Shown here in pieces: positions 54,869-64,000 of a stretch of DNA of 64,000 nt; the first letter of the stretch is position 1, and each line of letters opens with the position of its first letter. The stretch is from Siphonodentalium dalli (lineage: Eukaryota > Mollusca > Scaphopoda > Gadilida > Siphonodentaliidae). The stretch lies in contig CP136061.1 in NCBI GenBank assembly GCA_032622095.1, positions 236,981,815 through 237,045,814 of the forward strand, given 5' to 3'. The position numbers were made by a program, and so were the translations under genes. Below the pieces are notes generated by a model that was not told the origin of the DNA, ran no database searches, and was given only the letters and a program-made list of their open reading frames with translations.

Positions 54869-55607
54869 GGGGGGGGGGGGGGGACATTTCCAAACACACT
54901 GGATTCATGGCAAATGGTCAAAAGAAGATATGTCCCACCACATAAATTGGCTAGAGATGAAAGCTGTTCAGCTAAGCATATCTCACTTCATACCACACAT
55001 TCGCAATCAATCAGTACTCATTCGCACAGACAATATGACAACAGCCTGTTATCTGAACAAACAGGGGGGGACCCATTCCCTAGACCTCTGCCAAATGACA
55101 CAGAGAATCTGGGAAATGGCAATCTCAAACAACATCACAATCTCATCAGTACATCTAGCAGGCAAGAAAAACTTACTAGCAGATGCTCTGAGTCGGAACA
55201 AAATATCCGACGGAGAATGGGAGATTTCGGTAATTATAACAGACCAAATTTTCAACTTATGGAGGAAACCACTGATGGATCTTTTCGCAACATACCAAAA
55301 AAAGAAAATGACACTGTTTTGCACTTGGAAACCTCATCCTCAAGCCTTTGCTCTAGATGCGCTAACCGTGAGTTGGGAGAACATGTTTGCATTTGCATTC
55401 CCTCCTATCCCTCTACTGACAAAAATTTTGAACCACATACAACAGTATCAGTGCAAAATAATTCTTATAGCACCTCTTTGGCCCAAACAATGCTGGTATC
55501 CGACACTTCTAGAAATGTCAATAGATTATCCTCGGAGGATTCCGACAATGGGAGACCTACTAGTCCAACACAACCTGAGTCATCCCAACCCAGAATATTC
55601 AAGCTGA
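54820..55607 (+). pseudogene. DIRS copy 2 RNase H and methyltransferase-like region
   Basis: RNase H begins TATITTDACTTGWGG in the RT frame. A run of 15 G (54,869-54,883) shifts the frame, and it resumes as WIHGKWSKEDMSHHINWLEM with the catalytic Glu, then VLIRTDNMTTACYLNKQGG (second Asp) and HLAGKKNLLADALSR (final Asp). It is followed by PLMDLFATYQKKKMTLFCTW, FAFAFPPIPLLTKIL and LIAPLWPKQCWYPTLLEM, the block annotated in DIRS elements as a DNA-methyltransferase-like domain. That part is open to the stop at 55,607. Confidence 0.88.
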
Positions 55608-55611
55608 CTGC

Positions 55612-56608
55612 TTGGCTACTGTCGACAGACAATACTGCGCAGAGTGCCTTTCAGAACAGTCTAAAAACTTACTCAAAGCATCTTGGCGGGAAGGCACTAG
55701 AAAAGATTACAACTGCAAATTTAGAAAATTCTTCAGCTGGTGTAATCAACGGAAAATTGATCCCCATAAAACTTCTTTAAATGATTGTATCAATTTTTTG
55801 GGAGAATTATTTGAATCTGGCCTCCAAAAAAGAACGATAGCAGGTTATCATTCCATGTTGTCGACATCAGTTCAACCAGTTGAGGGTATCCCTGTTGGTC
55901 AGCATCCCCAGGTCATTAAAATGCTGAAAGGTATCTTCAATAAGAGACCTCCGACTAAAAGATTCACACCAGGATGGGACTTACCAAAAGTCCTCCAAGC
56001 TTTACAGTTATCACCATATGAACCGATGAGCTCAATATCTCTAAAACATCTGACCTATAAAACTGTATTCCTTATCTCTATAACGACTTTTAGACATTGT
56101 GGAGATATTCAGTCACTCAAAGTGACTCAGGGATGTATGCAAACGAAAGGCAATAAAATCACTTTCATTCGAAAAGGGCTTGGCTAAACAAGACAGGATT
56201 TCCCATCAAAATTCCATAATTAATGTACAAGCATTCGAAGAAAACCCATTATTAGATCCTAGACGTACCCTATTGAAATATATAGCAGAAACTGAGAAAT
56301 TCCGCTCAAGAGAAGGGGCAGAAAACCTCTTCTTGGCAATAAAGGAACCACACAAATCAGTCTCTTCACAAACAATCTCTAGATAGATCGTGGAAACTAT
56401 AAAAAATGCTTACTCTACTTCCAGTTCCGATGAAAGGAGACAATTGGTAGAGGTGAAAGGACATTCTACCAGGTGTATTGGACTTTCTTGGGCATTGTTT
56501 AAGGGAATGCCTATTAATGACATTTTGGATGGTGCAGACTGGTCGCAGCCATCAAAATTTGTAAAATTCTATTTGAAAGATTTGAGCAAAGCAGTGTTGA
56601 ACTCATAA
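55612..56608 (+). pseudogene. DIRS copy 2 tyrosine recombinase
   Basis: Starts MATVDRQYCAECLSEQSK, with core-binding part EGTRKDYNCKFRKFFSWC and GIFNKRPPT. TTFRHCGDIQSL carries the first catalytic Arg region. After a frame change near 56,180 and one in-frame TAG at 56,384 comes VKGHSTRCIGLSWALF (H-x2-R box), then ADWSQPSKFVKFYLKDL with the nucleophilic Tyr near 56,572. All catalytic residues are present, so two small lesions separate this from an open frame. DIRS recombinases insert the circular DNA copy. Confidence 0.9.
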
Positions 56609-56782
56609 GTCAGCTGCATAAGTGAAAAAACAAAACAAAAACAAAAAGTGTAAATATGTTGACTTGTATTAAGACAAGAGAATGTATATAAGTTAATTGA
56701 ATTGAACGTCTGGATGATGGATTCTCAATCATCGAACCAGCAAACTTCTCACCACATCAGATGAAAGCTCTGAAGTCTGGAG

Positions 56783-56886
56783 AAGATCAAAGGGAACAAG
56801 TCAGGTAATTACTTATTTATGAAATAAAATTCAGATTTGGACACAAATCCAAATTTTGTGAATAAATAATAATTACCTGATATGTT
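56783..56886. repeat. DIRS copy 2 internal complementary region (ICR)
   Basis: 'aagatcaaagggaac' to 'atgaaataaaatt' is the reverse complement of the left end (52,074-52,125). 'cagatttggacacaaatcc' to 'aattacctgatatgtt' is the reverse complement of the right end (57,085-57,137). The halves join near 56,831, giving the predicted circle junction. Confidence 0.9.
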
Positions 56887-56948
56887 CACGACCCAACCCA
56901 GCCTCCCGTAGGAAGTTTGCTTTTAATTTAAAGCTTATAGTACGCCTT

Positions 56949-57105
56949 GAATGAATGGTGAATTCTGGGAGACTGCACAGCAGTTTCTATTTCCGGTTTT
57001 AAAAACACGGAATATTAATAAAATTAATATGAAACGAAACTGTGGCGATAATCCGGCAAGCCTCAGAATTAAGATCAAAGGGAACATATCAGGTAATTAT
57101 TATTT
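56949..57105. repeat. DIRS copy 2 right terminal inverted repeat
   Basis: Inverted match of 52,097-52,245: 'gaatggtgaattctgggaga' to 'cctcagaattaagatcaaagg'. Confidence 0.92.
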
Positions 57106-57412
57106 ATTCACAAAATTTGGATTTGTGTCCAAATCTGTGAATTTTTTACCACATCGAAAGAGCTTATATTGATCTCAATTTGAAAGAAATATATATTGGT
57201 TATGCAACATATGTATGTTTAAAACCAGTGCACGTATATCTGTACGTAGGGGCGTACGATAGGAGATAATGAGATACACGTATAAATTGGAGAAATAATG
57301 GGAAATGGGATAGCGGGGCGTGTGCCCACTCAATACAGATCAAACCGCTATTAAACCTATAAAGTGTTGGTGCTATGATATTCTTTTTCTCCTTCATATA
57401 TATATGATGGAC

Positions 57413-58150
57413 TAGCTGGTGGACCCGACTTCGTCCGGGCTGTTTCCCCCTCTGCTTTTCAGTGAATTGACCTTGAATTGACCATTTTGAAGGTCAAGGT
57501 CAGGTCGAGGTCACGATTTGACCCGTCCAAAACACTCCCCGGACAAAAGTACCCGACAAAAGTACCCATCGAAATCCGTCAGGTTTTACCCGATTTGACC
57601 TTGAATTGACCATTTTGAAGGTCAGGGTCACAATTTGACCCATCCAAAACACTCCTCGAACAAAAGTAACCCTAGGTATCAAATGTTGTCGAAATCCCGT
57701 CAAAATTCGCGATTTGACCTTGAATTGACCATTTTGAAGGTCAAGGTCAGGTTGGGGTCACGATTTGACCCGTCCAAAACACTCCCCGGAAAGTACCGAT
57801 GGGTATAAAATTTCGTCGAAATCCGTCCGTTTTACCCGATTTGACCTTGAATTGACCTTTTTGAAGCTGAAGGTCAGGTCGGGGTAATGATTTGACCCGT
57901 CCAAAAGACTCCCCGGACAAAATTATCTGTAGGTATCAAATTTCGTCGAAATCCGTCGCGTTTTACCCGATTTGACCTTGAATTGACCTTTTTGAAGGTC
58001 AAGGTCAGGTCGAAGTCACGATTTGACCCGTCCAAGACACCCCCTGGACAAAAGTAACCCTAGGTAGCAAGTTTGGGCTAAATCAGCCCGGCAGTTTTCC
58101 CAGCCATAGCTAACAGACAAACAAACAAACAGACAGAAGTCCAAAAATAT
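57413..58150. repeat. TATA-flanked modular repeat with five units of about 127 bp (TTGACCTTGAATTGACC)
   Basis: Head 'gactagctggtggacccgacttcgtccgggctgtt' after (TA)n. Units of 'ttgaccttgaattgacc.ttttgaagg', 'tcacgatttgacccgtcc', 'ccccggacaaaagtacc', 'aaatttcgtcgaaatccgtc'. Tail 'catagctaacagacaaacaaacaaacagacagaagtcc' with AATATATAG. Same head and tail class as 21,366 and 58,565 but a different core. Confidence 0.8.
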
Positions 58151-58564
58151 ATAGTAGATCATTTGTGGGTACCCGTTTCAAGGTGAAGGTCACCTCGGGT
58201 GGAAAAACTGACCTGATGAAAATCTCCCCCATTCACAGGAACCCCTAAGTACGAATAGACATAACAATCACACAACACGCTCATGTCTGTACACAGACAC
58301 GCTCATGTCTGGAAACATACACGCTCTTTATCAACGACACTGCAGATATGAACGCTCTTTAACTATCACGCGATTAACCCATGAATTTCCATTGCGGTGG
58401 CAGGGGATTGGAGAATGAGTGCTTTGACGTTCTCAGAAGCGGTGCGATGACACTCCATCTGGTATTTTACCCTTAGATAGGAAGTTTGGGCTAAATCCGT
58501 CCGGCAGTTCCCCGGCCATAGCTAACAGACAAACAACAAACAAACAGAAGTCCCAAAATATATA
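58151..58564. repeat. Fragment of the same repeat type
   Basis: It ends 'gtttgggctaaatccgtccggcagttccccggccatagctaacagacaaac', repeating the tail at 58,070-58,140. 'cacgctcatgtctg' is repeated at 58,275 and 58,300. The tail leads directly into the head of the next array. Confidence 0.6.
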
Positions 58565-61345
58565 TTAGACCAGCCGATGAGCCCGACGTTGTCCGGGCTA
58601 TTCAAAAACCAAATTTCAAGTCGATAGCTCCACCCGTTTCCGAGATCTCGTCTGCGCATGCGCGAAGCTGGCGTCGCACGGGCTCGGCGACCCGATAAAA
58701 TTCGTATCCGGGGCAAGATACATTCACATACCAAATTTCAAGTCGATAGCTCCACCCGTTTCCGAGATCTCGTCTGCGCATGCGCGAAGCTGGCGTCGCA
58801 CGGGCTCGGAGACCCGATAAAATTTGTATCCGGGGCAAGATACATTCACATAGTAAATCTCAAGTCGATAGCTCCACCCGTTTCCGAGATCTCGTCTGCG
58901 CATGCGCGAAGCGGGCGCCGCACGGGCTCGCCATAACGACAACGTCGACCGCCTGGTCAAACTACACACACGTACCAAGTTTCGTCCCGATCGGTCGAGA
59001 ATCGTAGATTTGTATAAATGACAGACAAACATACATACAAACATACAAACAGAGGTCTTCAAAATATATATGAGACTAGCCGATGAGCCCGACGTTGTCC
59101 GGGCTATTGAAAAAACAAATTTCAAGTCGATAGCTCTACCCAACCCGACGTTGTCCGGGCTATTCAAAAACCAAATTTCAAGTCGATAGCTCTACCCGTT
59201 TCAGAGATCTGGTCTGCGCATGCTCGAAGCTGGCGTCGCACGGGCTCGGCGACCCGATAAAATTCGTATCCGGGGCAAGATACATTCACATACCAAATTT
59301 CAAGTCGATAGCTCCATCCATTTCCGAGATCTCGTCTGCGCAAGCGCGAAGCTGGCGTCGCACGGGCTCGGCGACCCGATAAAATTTGTATCCGGGGCAA
59401 GATACATTCACATACCAAATTTCAAGTCGATAGCTCCACCTGTTTCCGAGATCTCGTCTGCGCATGCGCGAAGCTGGCGTCGCACGGGCTCGGCGACCCG
59501 ATAAAATTCGTATCTGGGGCAAGATACATTCACATAGCAAATTTCAAGTCGATAGCTCCACCCGTTTCCGAGATCTCGTCTGCGCATGCGCGAAGCTGGC
59601 GTCGCACGGGCTCGGCGACCCGATAAAATTCGTATCCGGGGCAAGATACATTCACATAGCAAATTTCAAGTCGATAGCTCCACCCGTTTCCGAGATCTCG
59701 TCTGCGCATGCGCTGCACGGGCGCCGCACGGGCTCGCCAATACGACAACGACGACCGCCTGGTCAAACTACACATACGTACCAAGTTTCGTCCTGATCGG
59801 TCGAGAATCGTAGATTTGTATAAATGACAGACAAACAGACAAACAGACAGACAGAGCTATTCAAAAACCAAATTTCAAGTCGATAGCTACACCCGTTTCC
59901 AAGATCTGGTCTGCGCATGCGCGAAGCTTGCATCGCACAGACTCGGCGACCCGATAAAATTTGTATCCGGGGCAAGATACATTCACATAGTAAATCTCAA
60001 GTCGATAGCTCCACCCGTTTCCGAGATCTCGTCTGCGCATGCGCGAAGCGGGCGCCGCACGGGCTCGCCATAACGACAACGTCGACCGCCTGGTCAAACT
60101 ACACACACGTACCAAGTTTCGTCCCGATCGGTCGAGAATCGTAGATTTGTATAAATGACAGACAAACATACATACAAACATACAAACAGAGGTCTTCAAA
60201 ATATATATGAGACTAGCCGATGAGCCCGACGTTGTCCGGGCTATTGAAAAAACAAATTTCAAGTCGATAGCTCTACCCAACCCGACGTTGTCCGGGCTAT
60301 TCAAAAACCAAATTTCAAGTCGATAGCTCTACCCGTTTCAGAGATCTGGTCTGCGCATGCTCGAAGCTGGCGTCGCACGGGCTCGGCGACCCGATAAAAT
60401 TCGTATCCGGGGCAAGACACATTCACATACCAAATTTCAAGTCGATAGCTCCATCCATTTCCGAGATCTCGTCTGCGCAAGCGCGAAGCTGGCGTCGCAC
60501 GGGCTCGGCGACCCGATAAAATTCGTATCCGGGGCAAGATACATTCACATACCAAATTTCAAGTCGATAGCTCCACCCGTTTCCGAGATCTCGTCTGCGC
60601 ATGCGCGAAGCTGGCGTCGCACGGGCTCGGCGACCCGATAAAATTCATAACCGGGGCAAGATACATTCACATAGCAAATTTCAAGTCGATAGCTCCACCC
60701 GTTTCCGAGATCTCGTCTGCGCATGCGCGAAGCTGGCGTCGCACGGGCTCGGCGACCCGATAAAATTCGTATCCGGGGCAAGATACATTCACATAGCAAA
60801 TTTCAAGTCGATAGCTCCACCCGTTTCCGAGATCTCGTCTGCGCATGCGCTGCACGGGCGCCGCACGGGCTCGCCAATACGACAACGACGACCGCCTGGT
60901 CAAACTACACACACGTACCAAGTTTCGTCCTGATCGGTCGAGAATCGTAGATTTGTATAAATGACAGACAAACAGACAAACAGACAGACAGAGCTATTCA
61001 AAAACCAAATTTCAAGTCGATAGCTACACCCGTTTCCAAGATCTGGTCTGCGCATGCGCGAAGCTTGCATCGCACAGACTCGGCGACCCGATAAAATTTG
61101 TATCCGGGGCAAGATACATTCACATAGTAAATCTCAAGTCGATAGCTCCACCCGTTTCCGAGATCTCGTCTGCGCATGCGCGAAGCTGGCGCCGCACGGG
61201 CTCGCCAATACGACAACGTCGACCGCCTGGTCAAACTACACACACGTACCAAGTTTCGTCCCGATCGGTCGAGAATCGTAGATTTGTATAAATGACAGAC
61301 AAACAGACAAACAGACAGACAGAGGTCTTCAAAATATATATGAGA
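58565..61345. repeat. Higher-order array: 122-bp units inside a 1,137-bp tandem period
   Basis: Basic unit: 'caaatttcaagtcgatagctccacccgtttccgagatct', 'gtctgcgcatgcgcgaagctgg', 'ggctcggcgacccgataaaatt', 'ggggcaagatacattcacat' (122 bp). Groups end with 'cgtaccaagtttcgtcccgatcggtcgagaatcgtag' and an ACAGACAAACA tail. From about 58,810 the whole pattern, including internal heads at 59,080 and 60,217, repeats with a 1,137-bp offset (59,080/60,217; 59,763/60,900). Apparent ORFs on both strands are by-products of a unit length near a multiple of 3. Confidence 0.93.
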
Positions 61346-61730
61346 TAAGGACAGGAAAGGTCAATGCTTTCACCGAAAGACTCCATGCTGTTGAGGGATA
61401 TTTCATTTGACTCGATATCCGATCTACAACTAACGAGTACACCATTGAAGCCGAGGCCACATGTCGAGAGCAGGGACGTGGCTAGAGGGTCTCCGTTGGG
61501 GGTATCCACCTTGCTAATTCCAACTGCACCCCCCCCCCCCTGGAATAAGACCAGAGACAAGGTTTTGCATAATTCCATTTGCACCCCCCCCCCCCCCCCT
61601 TGAATCAAACCAAAACACCCCTTGAATCAGACCAAAGGTTTTGCATAATTTCATTCCCTCCTTGCAGCTAAGTGTTTACAGGCCTACTAGCCAAGTTATA
61701 AACCATGGTTCTATCTACCCGGTATGATAA
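61346..61730. other. Unassigned, with two long C runs
   Basis: C runs at 61,531-61,541 and 61,587-61,599, next to 'ttgaatcaaaccaaa' and 'aaggttttgcataattcc' phrases that each occur twice. The minus-strand open stretch over 61,346-61,480 has no recognised domain. Confidence 0.4.
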
Positions 61731-62610
61731 TATTCATATATTTTGAACCTGAAAATTGCACAAATCCTAACATCTAGTGGTCTAAGTCCAGACAAATGAA
61801 CACAACTACGGAGCAATAGATCAGGACACACCGGGCCGACCATGGTTGTTCGGCCCGGTGTGAGAAAATTTTGCAAACTAAACAAGAAAATCGCAAAATC
61901 CTAGCATCTAGACTGACCTCAAGCTTTCCTAGTGTTGGAAATTTCAAACCTCATACTCTCCCTTAGTTTGGAAATTTTCCAACTGATGACCATTTCAGTA
62001 ACAATTTAAACCAAATGTAGTAAAATATTGTTTTCGTAAACTCATTAGCAGTTTTATGTTGGCCACGGGGAGGAATCAGGACACATCGGGCCGACCATGC
62101 ATGGTTCGGCCCGGTGTGCGGCAATTTTGAAATCTGAACAAAAAAATCGCAAAATCCTAGTATCTAGACTAGCCTCAAGCATTCATAGAGTTTGAAATTT
62201 CAAACCTGAGAAGGTTGGAAAATTTCCAACATATGACAATTCTAGTGACAATTTTGACCAAATGTAGAACAATATTGTTTTCTTAAATTAACTAGAAGTT
62301 TTTGACTGGCCATGGGGGAGGGACAAGAACACAAGCTTTCCAAGTGTTGGAAATTTCCAACCTGACACCCCTAAGGTTGGAACATTTCTAACTGATGGCC
62401 ATTTCATTCCAAATTTTTTACCAAAAGAAGGAAAATATGCAAATATTGGTCCAAAAACAATAAATTCCCCCCAATAAATTGTTTGAATCAAACTACAAGA
62501 ACATTTTCAACCTATTGTTGGTGTGAAATTTCCAACTAATGTTGTGTCAGGTATGACATTTCCAACAGTTGAAAATTTTGACCAAAATTGGGGGGGGGGG
62601 GGGGGGGTGA
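61731..62610. repeat. Diverged tandem units (about 245-260 bp) with CACCGGGCCGACC hairpins
   Basis: ACACCGGGCCGACCATGG pairs with the following TTCGGCCCGGTGTG at 61,829-61,862. A second such hairpin, ACATCGGGCCGACCATGC with TTCGGCCCGGTGTG, lies at 62,085-62,118. Each is followed by 'aaaatcgcaaaatcctag.atctag' and 'ggaaatttc.aacct'. Later units keep only the 'ttggaaatttccaac' motif. A G run of about 18 lies at 62,590-62,607. Confidence 0.75.
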
Positions 62611-63050
62611 GAGACACCCCCACCCCCCGTCGCCATGTCTCTGGTCGAGAGTGCTCATATAGATAACACCCTTGGTTGTCTCCTGCTTCTGTCTGCAATA
62701 ATAACATCCATACTCAGCCTGGAAGAACAATTGTTTAATGGCCGGCGCATACATGCAAGTTCGCGTATTTTTTCGTGATATCAGTGAATGATGCGTCCCA
62801 TTTTGCCTATGATGGCACATCTACAATGTAGGCCTATAATGATTCCTGAGTACACACATCTGTATAAGTACATACACCGACAAAAAACTGACTACAAGAC
62901 ACACTTATTGAGAAATTACCTCTACATTAAACATTTTGTTCCATACATATATAACAGAAAAGCGTTATCTGAATTATGTTTACCGTCAATAATTCATTTG
63001 TTTTACAAATTGTGCAGAAGAAAAAAAATATATACATAATTGCCTCACAA
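62611..63050. other. Unassigned sequence
   Basis: On the minus strand, TTATTATTGCAG followed by an open stretch (about 62,630-62,696) looks like a splice acceptor plus short exon, but no convincing donor or family resemblance was found. Confidence 0.3.
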
Positions 63051-64000
63051 AATCAGCGCGTTTGTCGAGTAAAATTGTTTAGATCTTTGTTGAAAAGCAA
63101 ACCAGCCCTCGATTGAATTATCATTTCCCCAATTGACAGCCATTTTCAGGCATAAAGACTGCTTTTTGAGAAGGCGATGTTCGATGTGGTGAACTGGAGC
63201 GTATCGTGTTTAGCTTGCAGTGAACTGGAGCTTCGGTTTTAATGAACTGGAGCGTACACCATGTTGTCGCTAATCGTCGATGTCAATAGTGGGCTAGGTT
63301 TTGTATAAAACCATATATATACATGAGAAATTGGTGGTCCCAGGCGTGTATGCAACGCATTTATAATCTGCAGCTAAACAGAAAATTGTTAAAAAAAACG
63401 CTGTTATCTGTCGCTATGTGAATATTTTTTTCACAGAAATCCGACTGATCAGTGGTTATTTCTAGAAGGAATTAGTGTTCTGTTGCCTGAATTGTTAGTG
63501 TTTTGAATTTGTGGTGTTTATTGTATGTTTCCCCATGCGAACAGTTTGAAAACTACGTCTTGTTATGTAGATTTTGGGGAATACTCACCGACATTGTCAT
63601 CTTAGCCGCCATTTTCTGTACAAATATCACGAGTGAACTGGACACGGATCGATAGTGAACTGGACCGAAGATCGGAAGTGGTGTCTGTCTCGCGGAGCAG
63701 TTCCTATACCGTGAGTTTCTGGGCAGTTTACAATTGATGAGCAAATATTTGTTTTAAACTTTATTTGTAAACAAAAAAACACTGATTAGATGTCAAAGAG
63801 TCATGTAATGTCCCGTTTGTAGCCCTCACCATTCAATCAACGCTCACATTACAAAATAAATATGGGTTTTCATGGTACGATATTTCCGAAGTACGAAATC
63901 TGCCATACTTTCGTTGCCTAACTTCATCGGCAGTGTCGATCTATTCAGCACTTTGGAATTAGCTTTCCGTCTCCATTTGGGGTAAAACAAATTTCGCCAA
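63051..64000. mobile_element. Inverted relative of the 51.5-kb and 48.4-kb element, runs off the window
   Basis: 63,635-63,705 matches 51,555-51,650 inverted ('ctgtctcgcggagcagttcct', 'gtgaactgga'). 63,850-63,960 matches 48,365-48,470 directly. 'gaactggagcgta' repeats at 63,193 and 63,244. The right end lies beyond 64,000. Confidence 0.5.

Larger units (their letters stand above)
52074..57137 (+). mobile_element. DIRS-type retrotransposon with gag, RT, RNase H, methyltransferase-like region and tyrosine recombinase (DIRS copy 2)
   Basis: About 5.06 kb. It has inverted terminal repeats (about 52,097-52,245 and 56,949-57,105), an internal complementary region at 56,783-56,886, and all DIRS coding blocks in order on the plus strand. 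Ends were placed by where the ICR halves stop matching the flanks (about 52,074 and about 57,137). The catalytic motifs of RT, RNase H and recombinase are present, but at least six frameshifts or stops break the ORFs. This copy is dead but much younger than copy 1. Confidence 0.92.

Noticed and set aside
58569-58605. Hammerhead ribozyme suggested by CCGATGAG in the modular repeat head
   Set aside because: The stem AGCCCG/CGGGCT follows, but the required GAAA does not come directly after it; the pattern is better described as a simple hairpin.
58522-61281. Many overlapping ORFs of 70-147 codons on both strands in the 122-bp array
   Set aside because: They repeat with the DNA period, occur on both strands at once and have no recognisable domain; by-products of the tandem repeat.
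61346-61500. Minus-strand open stretch containing SDIESNEISLNSMESFGESI
   Set aside because: An acceptor-like TTAG exists but no convincing donor or family match; not enough to call an exon.
62630-62696. Possible upstream exon of the host gene (acceptor TTATTATTGCAG, minus strand)
   Set aside because: No good donor, a G-run at the other side, no REJ/PKD-like sequence, and phase to exon 1 cannot be tested.

Overview
This is an intron- and repeat-rich piece of an animal nuclear genome. It has AT-rich non-coding sequence, GT-AG introns, many foldback transposons, DIRS, Penelope and LINE retroelements, and no bacterial-type gene packing. The repeat style suggests a marine invertebrate, most likely a mollusc such as a bivalve: short families ending in GACGGACGG-type runs, TA-flanked tails of ACAGACAAACA, and palindromic MITEs. 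That taxonomic guess is inference.

One host gene is visible. Nine minus-strand exons between 42,865 and 1,767 have clean splice sites, and every junction is phase-compatible: 2 nt, then 390 codons, then 1 nt. They encode about 390 residues of a polycystin-1/REJ-like extracellular region: the end of a REJ-type module, a Thr-rich linker, a helical stretch and a GAIN-like region with eight N-glycosylation sequons. Both gene ends lie outside the recognised exons. The GPS, PLAT and membrane parts would lie below coordinate 1,767.

Nearly everything else is mobile DNA. From 1 to 5 kb there are MITEs and short tandem families around exons 8 and 9. From 5.0 to 7.5 kb lies a degraded minus-strand LINE with a TTAA-flanked palindromic MITE inside its ORF. 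From 7.55 to 15.63 kb lies a plus-strand L2/CR1-like LINE cut in two by a 7-kb DIRS element, whose ends, internal complementary region and 3-bp AAA crossover can all be read. From 16 to 22 kb there are more MITEs and exons 6 and 7. From 26.8 to 29.4 kb is a tandem array containing a 979-bp segmental duplication. From 30 to 43 kb are exons 5 to 1 with hAT-like and piggyBac-type elements, some nested, some touching splice sites. From 43 to 48 kb are an hAT element with a readable empty site, a Penelope-like fragment with an intact GIY-YIG ORF, a minisatellite and a 1.5-kb inverted repeat. From 52.1 to 57.1 kb lies a second, younger DIRS element (gag, RT, RNase H, methyltransferase-like region, tyrosine recombinase) broken by several small lesions. 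From 57.4 to 61.3 kb are modular tandem repeats with a 1,137-bp higher-order period. The last 3 kb are further repeats.

I found no new enzymatic system. The most informative signals are structural: DIRS integration chemistry frozen in the sequence, hAT insertions provable from paralogous empty sites within the window, and a host exon bracketed by transposons, one of which duplicated its splice donor.
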